A DNA stretch of 64,000 bases from Microbacterium mangrovi (GTDB lineage: Bacteria > Actinomycetota > Actinomycetes > Actinomycetales > Microbacteriaceae): positions 186,001 through 250,000 of the forward strand of contig NZ_JTDK01000002.1 of the NCBI RefSeq assembly GCF_000802305.1. The letters run 5' to 3'. Made by a program: the position numbers and the translations under genes. Of the stretch, positions 57,411 through 64,000 are shown piece after piece. Each line of letters starts with the position of its first letter. The stretch's first letter is position 1. Under the pieces are notes generated by a model. It ran no database searches. It saw nothing but the letters and a program-made list of their open reading frames with translations, and had not been told where the DNA came from.

Positions 57411-59070
57411 TGTCCAGCAGCAGCCGGGTGTACTCGTGCCGGGGGTCCAGGAGCAGCTGCTCCGTGGGTCCCTGCTCCACGATCTCGCCGCGGCGCATCA
57501 CGACGGTCTCGTCGCACACTCGCCGCACGACCCCGAGGTCGTGGCTGATGAACATCACGGTGAGACCGCGCTCGCGGCGCACGGATGCCACCATGTCGAG
57601 CACCTGGGCCTGCACCGAGACGTCCAGCGCGCTGGTGGCCTCGTCCATCACGAGCACGTCCGGCTCGATCGCGATGGCCCGGGCGATCGCGACCCGCTGC
57701 CGCTGACCGCCCGACAGCGTCTTCGGACGCGCCTGCGCATGCGTCTCGCCGAGCCCGACGGCCTCCAGCAGGTCCCGCACGCGCTTCTTGGCGTCGGCGG
57801 TGCTCAGCGACGTGTGCAGGTGCAGGACGTCCTCGATCGCGCGGCCGGCCGGGATGCGGGGATCCAGCGACAGGTACGGATCCTGGAACACCATCTGCAC
57901 CGACTTCGCCCGCGCCAGCCGTTCGTCGCGGCCGCGCGGGGCGCGCGTGCGCTCGGCGCCGGCGATGCGGATGCCGCCGGCATCCGCCTCCTCGAGACCG
58001 ACCACCATGCGCGCGAGCGTCGACTTGCCCGAACCGGACTCGCCGACCACCCCGAGCGATCCGCCGCGCGGGATCTGCAGCGAGGCGTCCCGCACCGCCT
58101 GCACCGGCGGCTTGCCGCGGCGCAGGTAGGTCTTGGAGACGCCGGAGACTTCGAGGGCGAGCGCGGTGGGGGCGGTCGACCCGGGGTCCTGCCCTTCGCT
58201 CCCCACGCCTCCTCCGGCCGTCGCTGACGCGACGCCCGGAGCCTCGCGGCGCGGGGCCCCAAGCTCAGGGCGCAGCGATGCCGGCGCCGGCGGGACGTCC
58301 ACCGTGGGGGTCGCGGCGACGAGACGCTGCGTGTACGGCTGGGCCGGCGCGAAGAACACCTGCCGCGCGTCGCCCTGCTCGACGATGTTCCCGCCCTGCA
58401 TCACGTACACGCGGTCGCAGATGGAGGCCGCGAGGTTCAGGTCGTGGGTGATGAACAGCATCCCCATTCCCCGCTCGGCGCGCTGCGTGGCCAGCACCTG
58501 GATGATCTCCGCCTGGGTCGTGACATCCAGCGCGGTCGTCGGCTCGTCGCAGATGAGCAGCTTCGGCGACGAGGTGAGCGCCCCCGCGATCATGACGCGC
58601 TGCAGCATCCCGCCGGAGAACTCGTGCGGGAACTGCTTCAGGTGCGCCTCCGGGTCGGGCAGCTGCACGGCGCGCAGCAGCTCGATCGCGCGGGCACGGG
58701 CCTCGGCCGGCGACTTGCGCTCCACGAGCTGCAGCGTCTCGGTCATGTGGTCGCCGATGGTGCGCATCGGGTTGATGCCGGCCCGGGGATCCTGGAAGAT
58801 CATCGCCGCGGTGTTGCGGCGGACGTCGAGGATGCGGGCCTCGCTCGCCCCGACGACCTCCTTGCCGTCGACCGTCACCGATCCGCCGAAGGTCGCGGAC
58901 TCGGGCCACAGGGCCAGGGCCATCCGCGCGGTCAGCGACTTGCCCGACCCGGATTCCCCGACCAGTCCCACCGTCTCGCCGGCATCCACGTGCAGCGTGA
59001 TGCCGTGCAGCAGCTCGGTGCCGTTCGGCAGGGTCAGCGTGAGATCACGCACATTCAGGAGCGGGTTCAT
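57391..59070 (-). CDS. Oligopeptide-type ABC transporter, two fused ATP-binding domains
   Basis: The 559-residue protein joins a DppD-like and a DppF-like ATPase. Domain 1 has GESGSGKSLTAR, FSGGMLQRVMIA and LLICDEPTTALD. Domain 2 (from about residue 305) has GESGSGKSTLARM, LSGGQRQRVAIARAI and LVMDEATSALD. Both sites look complete. A Gly/Ala-rich linker separates them. The gene overlaps the second permease gene by four bases. It energises import through the two permeases below. Confidence 0.96.
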   Translation of the reverse strand: MNPLLNVRDLTLTLPNGTELLHGITLHVDAGETVGLVGESGSGKSLTARMALALWPESATFGGSVTVDGKEVVGASEARILDVRRNTAAMIFQDPRAGINPMRTIGDHMTETLQLVERKSPAEARARAIELLRAVQLPDPEAHLKQFPHEFSGGMLQRVMIAGALTSSPKLLICDEPTTALDVTTQAEIIQVLATQRAERGMGMLFITHDLNLAASICDRVYVMQGGNIVEQGDARQVFFAPAQPYTQRLVAATPTVDVPPAPASLRPELGAPRREAPGVASATAGGGVGSEGQDPGSTAPTALALEVSGVSKTYLRRGKPPVQAVRDASLQIPRGGSLGVVGESGSGKSTLARMVVGLEEADAGGIRIAGAERTRAPRGRDERLARAKSVQMVFQDPYLSLDPRIPAGRAIEDVLHLHTSLSTADAKKRVRDLLEAVGLGETHAQARPKTLSGGQRQRVAIARAIAIEPDVLVMDEATSALDVSVQAQVLDMVASVRRERGLTVMFISHDLGVVRRVCDETVVMRRGEIVEQGPTEQLLLDPRHEYTRLLLDSVPRAA

Positions 59071-59930
59071 GCCGGCACCTCTCCGCCGATCCGGTCGGAC
59101 ATCTCTTCACCGATGACGTTCACCGACACGACGGCGAGCACCACCGCGACGGCGGGGACGATCGCCGGCAGGAACGCGCCCGACACGATGCCCGCCTGGG
59201 CCTCGTTGATCATGGCGCCCCAGTCGGGGGTGGGCGGCTGGACGCCGAGCCCGAGGAACGACAGGCCGGCGAGTTCGGCGAGCACGTATCCGAAGTTGAG
59301 GGTGGACTGCGCACCCACCACGGGGGTGATGTTGGGCATCACGCGGCGCAGCGCGATCCACGGACCGCCGAACCCCTGCACCCGGTACGCCGAGACGTAG
59401 GGGCGGGTGCGCTCCGCCTGCACCAGCGCTCGGGTGAGCCGGGCGACGTAGGGGGTGTACGCGATGCACATCGCGATCACCGGCGCCACCAGCCCCTTGC
59501 CGAACAGGGCGACGGCGATGATGGCGATCAGCAGCGACGGGAACGCGAACAGCACGTCGAAGGCGCGGCCGAGCACGCTGTCGAGCCAGCCGCCCTTCCA
59601 GCCGGCGGCCAGGCCCAGCAGCATGCCGAGGACCGTCGAGCCGATGACGACCAGCAGCGGGCCGAGGAGGGCGGTGCGACCGCCCCACATGGTGCGGCTC
59701 AGCGTGTCGCGGCCGAGGTTGTCGGTGCCGAGCCAGTGCTGCGGCGACGGGCCGGCGTTGATGGCCGCGTAGTCGATCTGGTCGGGCGGATACGGCGCCA
59801 GCCAGGGTGCGAAGACGGCCGCGATGACGAGCACCGCGAGGACCGCCACGGCGATCCAGAACGTGGTGCTGGCCACGGGCATGCGGGGTGCGCGCAGAAC
59901 GCGCAGCGCGGTGGTGGGTGAGGTCGTCAT
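59067..59930 (-). CDS. Oligopeptide-type ABC permease, DppC-like
   Basis: The 287-residue protein has six membrane helices, the N-terminal DppC-type segment HWLGTDNLGRDTLSRTMWGG, and the EAA motif in YRVQGFGGPWIALRRVMPNI. ATG 59930 overlaps the stop of the first permease (ATGA). The longer frame upstream is antisense noise. It forms the heterodimeric channel with the DppB-like partner. Confidence 0.95.
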   Translation of the reverse strand: MTTSPTTALRVLRAPRMPVASTTFWIAVAVLAVLVIAAVFAPWLAPYPPDQIDYAAINAGPSPQHWLGTDNLGRDTLSRTMWGGRTALLGPLLVVIGSTVLGMLLGLAAGWKGGWLDSVLGRAFDVLFAFPSLLIAIIAVALFGKGLVAPVIAMCIAYTPYVARLTRALVQAERTRPYVSAYRVQGFGGPWIALRRVMPNITPVVGAQSTLNFGYVLAELAGLSFLGLGVQPPTPDWGAMINEAQAGIVSGAFLPAIVPAVAVVLAVVSVNVIGEEMSDRIGGEVPA

Positions 59931-60943
59931 CGGGCTGACGCTCCTGCCGCGGATCGGGGGTCGATGAGGGGTTCGAGGATGTCGATGATCGCGTTGACCA
60001 CGAGGAACGCGGTCACCACGAGCAGCACGATCGCCTGCACGACGGGGAAGTCGAGTCGGTCCACGGACTGCACGAGCAGGTTTCCGATGCCGGAGATGCC
60101 GAACGCGGTCTCCACGATCGACGTCGCCACCAGCAGACCCGCGATGAGCGGGCCGCCGACGGTGACGATGGGACGCAGCGCGTTGCGGAACACGTGCCGG
60201 CGCACCACCGCGCCGCGGCTGAGTCCGCGGGAGCGCGCCACCTCGACGTGCTCCCGGCCGTACTGCTCCACCATCGCCGACCGGGTCACCTTGCCGACGA
60301 TCACGACGAAGACGATCGTCAGCGCGAGGGCGGGCAGGGTCAGGTGGTAGATCATGTCGAAGAAGCCCTGACCGGTCCCGAAGCTCGGGAACCAGCCGAG
60401 TTCGACCGCGAAGATCGCGATGAGCACGATCGAGCCGACGAACGACGGGATCGCCGACAGGATCGTCAGCGCGATGAGCGTGACGCGGTCGGCGGGCTTG
60501 CCGCGCTTGCTCGCGGCGAGGATGCCGGCCAGCAGGCCCAGCACGACGATCAGCACCGCGGCCATCGCCACGAGCATCACGGTGGTCGGCATCCGGCTCG
60601 CGATGACGGTGGACACCGGCTGGCGGTACTGCAGGGACCAGCCGAAGTCGCCGTGCAGCATCCCCGTCACCCAGTTCACGTACTGCTGCCACGGGGGCAG
60701 GTTCAGCCCGTACTGCTCGGTGATCGCCTTGATGGCGTCCGGGTTGGGGCGGCGCCCGCGCAGCAGGAACCGCACCGGGTCGCCGGGCACCAGGAACCGG
60801 CAGAAGAAGACGAGCAGGGTCACGATCCACAGCGTCAGCAGCAGGCTGCCGAGCTTGCCGGCCAGGCGCCGGAGGAAGGCGGACGTGCGCCCTCCTCCGG
60901 CGACCGGCAGCGTCACCGCGGTGACGGTGTCAGCGCTTGCCAA
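59927..60943 (-). CDS. Oligopeptide-type ABC permease, DppB-like
   Basis: The 338-residue protein has six membrane helices. It has the DppB features RFLVPGDPVRFLLRGRRPNP at the start, an EAA loop (HVEVARSRGLSRGAVVRRHV) and the C-terminal QAIVLLVVTAFLVVNAIIDI. The start is uncertain: TTG 60943 overlaps the binding-protein stop by 14 bases, while GTG 60916 lies beyond it. No strong ribosome-binding site is visible for either. It pairs with the DppC-like permease. Confidence 0.93.
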   Translation of the reverse strand: MASADTVTAVTLPVAGGGRTSAFLRRLAGKLGSLLLTLWIVTLLVFFCRFLVPGDPVRFLLRGRRPNPDAIKAITEQYGLNLPPWQQYVNWVTGMLHGDFGWSLQYRQPVSTVIASRMPTTVMLVAMAAVLIVVLGLLAGILAASKRGKPADRVTLIALTILSAIPSFVGSIVLIAIFAVELGWFPSFGTGQGFFDMIYHLTLPALALTIVFVVIVGKVTRSAMVEQYGREHVEVARSRGLSRGAVVRRHVFRNALRPIVTVGGPLIAGLLVATSIVETAFGISGIGNLLVQSVDRLDFPVVQAIVLLVVTAFLVVNAIIDILEPLIDPRSAAGASAR

Positions 60944-62582
60944 TTGTCGCCGCCCACGGGTAGTAGAGGAACGCGACCGACGGCGAGGCGCCGGTGATCT
61001 TCTTGCCCAGGAACATCGTCATGGGGCCGGCGGCCAGCGGCAGCCAGGGCAGTTGCTCGTTGGTGATCTTCTGCGCCTGGGCCGACAGCACCGCGCGGGC
61101 CTCGGGGTCCTGGGTCTTGATGGCCTGGTTCACGATCTTGTCGTACGTCGGGTCGGACCAGTCGGCGTAGTTCGAGAACTGGCCGGTCTGCAGGATCGCG
61201 TACATCTCGAGCGGATCGGGGCTGGAGAGGTACCAGTTCGTGTAGAAGAGGTCGATTCCCTTGCGCGCGGTCGGGTCGCTGAACAGCGCCGAGTACTGCG
61301 CGGGCGTCACGGTGACGATCTTGGCCTTCATGCCGATCGACTGCAGCGCCGCCGCGGTGCCCTGCGACACGATGTTGAAGTCGTTGCCGATGGGGGCGGT
61401 CGCGATGGTCACGGTCTTGCCCTCGGCTCCGGCCTCCTTGACCAGCTGCTTGGCCTTGTCGAGGTTCAGCGGGTAGGTCTTCAGGTCGGCGAAGGCGCGC
61501 TTGGTCGTCTCGGCCGAGGCTCCCGACCACACCGACTCGGTGGTGAGCGCGTTGGAGACCTGTCCGACGCCGCCGGTCGCGGCCTTGGTCATGCCCTGCC
61601 GGTCGAGGGCGGCCATGATCGCCTGGCGCACCTTCAGGTCTCCCAGCGCCCCCTTGAGGTTGGAGATGATGAGGCTGTTGACCGCCGTGTTCAGCCCGAA
61701 GTACAGGTTGCCCGCGCTCGTGTTCTGCAGCTGCGAGATCGCCTCGGTCGGAACCATGAACGAGCCGTCCACCGCGCCCGACTTGAGGGCGTTGACGCGG
61801 GCGGTGGCATCCTGCAGGAAGACGAACTTGAACGTCTTGTTCTTCGCCATCAGGTCTTTGTCCCAGTAGGCGTCGTCGCGCGACAGCTGGATCGACTGGC
61901 CGGAGGTCCAGCTGTCGATCTTGTAGGGCCCGGTGCAGTCGACCAGCCCGGTCGAGTTGCCGTAGTTCTTGCCGGCCTTCTTCAGGTAGGCGGCCGACTC
62001 GACCACGCCGGGGGCGCTGCCCATCATCAGGTTGAACTGCGAGTCCGGCTGGCTCTCGGTGACCGTCACCTGGGAGGGGCCGGTCTGCGTGATCGACGTC
62101 ACGAACTTGTACACGTCCGCCCACGACGACCCGACGGCGGGGTCCATGTGGCGCTTCATGGATGCCACGACATCCGCCGCCGTCATCGGGGTGCCGTCAT
62201 GGAACTTCACGCCCTGGCGGAGGTTGTACACCCAGACGTTGGGCTTCGGGTGCTCGAACGAGGTGGCAAGGCTCGGGGAGAGCGTCCAGTCGGGGTTGAG
62301 GCGCAGCAGCGACTCGCACACGTTCGCGAGCACCTGGTTGTCCGGGTAGTCGAACGCGTACGCGTAGTCGAGCGACAGGGGCTCGGCGTAGACGGCCCAG
62401 GTGACGCTGTCGATGTCGCCGGACGGGGCTGCGGTGTTCGCGGTGATCTTGACCGCGTCGGGCGTCGCCGACGTGTTCGGGCTGCTCGACGACGAGCATC
62501 CGGCCAGGGCGAGGGCGGCGACGAGCGTGCCCGCGACCCCGGCGGCGATGCGCCCGCGGGCCTTTCGGAAGGGGGAGGTCAT
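60930..62582 (-). CDS. ABC substrate-binding lipoprotein, peptide/nickel (SBP_bac_5) family
   Basis: The 550-residue protein has a signal peptide with lipobox ALALAGCS, a Ser-rich linker, and the family core (VYNLRQGVKFHDGTPMTAAD, then CTGPYKIDSWTSGQSI). GGAG lies nine bases before ATG 62582. It binds the ligand outside the membrane and delivers it to the permeases. The ligand is unknown; the amidohydrolase upstream suggests an amide or N-substituted compound. Confidence 0.95.
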   Translation of the reverse strand: MTSPFRKARGRIAAGVAGTLVAALALAGCSSSSSPNTSATPDAVKITANTAAPSGDIDSVTWAVYAEPLSLDYAYAFDYPDNQVLANVCESLLRLNPDWTLSPSLATSFEHPKPNVWVYNLRQGVKFHDGTPMTAADVVASMKRHMDPAVGSSWADVYKFVTSITQTGPSQVTVTESQPDSQFNLMMGSAPGVVESAAYLKKAGKNYGNSTGLVDCTGPYKIDSWTSGQSIQLSRDDAYWDKDLMAKNKTFKFVFLQDATARVNALKSGAVDGSFMVPTEAISQLQNTSAGNLYFGLNTAVNSLIISNLKGALGDLKVRQAIMAALDRQGMTKAATGGVGQVSNALTTESVWSGASAETTKRAFADLKTYPLNLDKAKQLVKEAGAEGKTVTIATAPIGNDFNIVSQGTAAALQSIGMKAKIVTVTPAQYSALFSDPTARKGIDLFYTNWYLSSPDPLEMYAILQTGQFSNYADWSDPTYDKIVNQAIKTQDPEARAVLSAQAQKITNEQLPWLPLAAGPMTMFLGKKITGASPSVAFLYYPWAATIGKR

Positions 62583-62614
62583 CTTCGGCTCCAGTTCGGT
62601 GGTTCGGGTCGGGT

Positions 62615-64000
62615 TCAGCGCTCGGCTGCCGCGCCGACGAGCTCGGGACGGACGTAGACGGGTTCGCCGTCGATCCAGGTGGACTGCACGGTGGCGGTGT
62701 GGATGTCGCCGGGTGCGAGCTCGAACGGATTCGGCGAGATCACGGCGAGGTTCGCGAGGTACCCGGGGCGGATGCGGCCGGTGTCGTGGTCGCGGTGGTT
62801 GATGCGCGCGGTGCCGGACGTGTACGACGCGAACACGGTGGCCAGGTCGAGCTTCTGCCCCTCCCCGCCCAGCGGCTCGCGGTCGGACCCGGGGACCGCC
62901 CGGTTCACGGCGATGTGGATCGCGGCGATCGGGTCGGCCGACGAGACCGGCCAGTCGCTGCCGGAGCACAGGCGCACGCCGGCGCGCACGAAGTCGCCGA
63001 ACGGGTACTGCCGCATCACGGCGCCGTCCTTCATGAACGGCAGGCTGAGCTCGTCGAGCTGATCCTCGTGGGTCGCCCACAGCGACTGCAGGTTCGCGGT
63101 GGCGTCCAGCTCGGCGAAGCGCGCCACGTCGGCGAGGTCGACGATCTGCAGGTGCGCGAGGTGGTGGCGGCCGTCCGTGGGGCCGTTGGCCGCGCGCGCC
63201 GCTTCGAGGGCGTCGAGCGCTTCGCGCACGGCACGGTCGCCGAGGGCGTGGAAGTGCACCTGCTGCCCCGCGGCATCCAGCGCGGTCACGTACTGCTTGA
63301 GCGCCTCGGGGTCGATGAAGCTCAGTCCCGCGTTGTCGGTGACGTGCCCGTGTCCGTCGCGGTAGGGGTCGAGCATCGCGGCGGTCTGGTTCTCGGCGAC
63401 GCCGTCGACCATGATCTTCGTGGTGCCGAGGGTCAGCTTTTCGGCACCGCGGGCGGCGACCTTCTCCCGGCGGGCGACCATGGCGTCCACCTGCTCGATG
63501 CCGCCGGAGCGCTCCCACCACTGCGCCCCGACGACGTGCACCTTCAGGGCGCCCTCGTCGAGGGCGCGCAGGTAGGCGTCCAGCGCGTCGGCCATGCCCG
63601 CGCCGGTGCCGATCATGGCGTCCTGCCAGCCGGTGATGCCGAGCTTGAGCATCTCGTCCTGCGCGCGCAGCAGACCCTGGTAGACGAGGTCAGCGTCGGG
63701 GGCGGGGCGGTGGGCGGCGAACAATTCGCCGGCGCCCTCGTGGAACGTGCCCGTCGGGTTGCCGTCGGCGTCGCGCACGATGACCCCGTCCTCGGGGTCG
63801 GGGGTGGAGGCGTCGATGCCGGCGGCGCGGATCGCCGCGGTGTTCGCCCACAGGCTGTGGTGGTCGCGGCTCATCACCGTGACCGGTCGGTCGGGCACGA
63901 CCGCGTCGATGAGGGATGCCAGCGGGTTGCCGCCCGGATAGTGGTCCATCGACCAGCCGCCGCCCGAGATCCACTCGACCTCGGGGTTGGCCGCGGCGTA
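62615..64000 (-). CDS. YtcJ-like amidohydrolase, N-terminus beyond window (partial)
   Basis: At least 461 residues are visible; the start is off the right edge. The amidohydrolase-superfamily features are VHFHALGDRAVREALDALE, GRHHLAHLQIVDLAD (His ligand) and RLCSGSDWPVSSADPI (catalytic Asp). The C-terminal HDTGRIRPGYLANLAVIS is typical of YtcJ and formamide deformylases. It is 32 bases upstream of the binding-protein gene and heads the ABC operon. It likely hydrolyses the imported compound. Confidence 0.93.
   Translation of the reverse strand, partial: YAAANPEVEWISGGGWSMDHYPGGNPLASLIDAVVPDRPVTVMSRDHHSLWANTAAIRAAGIDASTPDPEDGVIVRDADGNPTGTFHEGAGELFAAHRPAPDADLVYQGLLRAQDEMLKLGITGWQDAMIGTGAGMADALDAYLRALDEGALKVHVVGAQWWERSGGIEQVDAMVARREKVAARGAEKLTLGTTKIMVDGVAENQTAAMLDPYRDGHGHVTDNAGLSFIDPEALKQYVTALDAAGQQVHFHALGDRAVREALDALEAARAANGPTDGRHHLAHLQIVDLADVARFAELDATANLQSLWATHEDQLDELSLPFMKDGAVMRQYPFGDFVRAGVRLCSGSDWPVSSADPIAAIHIAVNRAVPGSDREPLGGEGQKLDLATVFASYTSGTARINHRDHDTGRIRPGYLANLAVISPNPFELAPGDIHTATVQSTWIDGEPVYVRPELVGAAAER

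Overview
The window is high-GC (roughly 70%) actinobacterial chromosome. The RpoB and RpoC sequences, the many GTG starts, the DUF222-HNH genes and the strong excess of the hexamer GGATGC/GCATCC all point to Microbacteriaceae, most likely Microbacterium. That assignment is inference from familiarity; no database was searched. Coding is dense, with 58 confident genes plus one doubtful micro-ORF. I see no rRNA, tRNA, insertion sequence, prophage or CRISPR array.

Layout. 1-7,179: end of a Ser/Thr-kinase envelope locus, a GDSL/SGNH hydrolase, a short-chain dehydrogenase (SDR), and several small membrane or unknown proteins. 7,180-14,900: rpoB-rpoC with a strong terminator after rpoC and a 318-bp leader region before rpoB. 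14,901-22,268: a secreted peptide, a DUF2238-like membrane protein with a NarL-type two-component pair, a degenerate LuxR-type ATPase, and the 5-oxoprolinase genes pxpA and fused pxpBC. 22,377-29,131: CPBP protease, spermidine-synthase-like protein, CtpE-like P-type ATPase, and a DrrAB-type exporter preceded by three phased direct repeats. 29,235-35,646: PAP2 phosphatase, DedA protein, an AfsR-like SARP regulator and a tandem pair of membrane-anchored paralogues. 35,778-40,856: TPR protein, SprT-like metalloprotein, ComB-like protein, a truncated DUF222 protein, two secreted proteins and a full DUF222-HNH endonuclease. Three of these share a PafBC-type DNA-damage promoter placed so that transcription should begin at the start codon. 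40,946-47,296: flavin reductase, FtsX-type ABC exporter, covalent-flavin oxidase and a second NarL-type two-component pair. 47,360-51,778: Lrp regulator divergent from DUF6421-SDR, then a threonine aldolase and a DUF1801 protein. 51,794-64,000: FAD monooxygenase and Nudix-like protein, then a catabolic block of IclR regulator, aromatic amino acid lyase and MFS transporter facing an oligopeptide-type ABC operon with a YtcJ-like amidohydrolase.

How the genes work together. rpoBC is housekeeping. Both two-component pairs lie beside membrane or export genes they may control. The right-hand block looks like uptake and breakdown of an N-substituted or aromatic amino-acid-like compound: ABC import, amidohydrolase cleavage, lyase deamination, MFS transport, IclR control. 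The most notable observations are the leaderless PafBC-like promoter trio, the lyase whose cofactor-forming triad reads Gly-Thr-Gly instead of Ala-Ser-Gly, the ATPase without its Walker A lysine, the DUF6421 cluster with a possible metal site, and the GGATGC word that also builds terminator stems.
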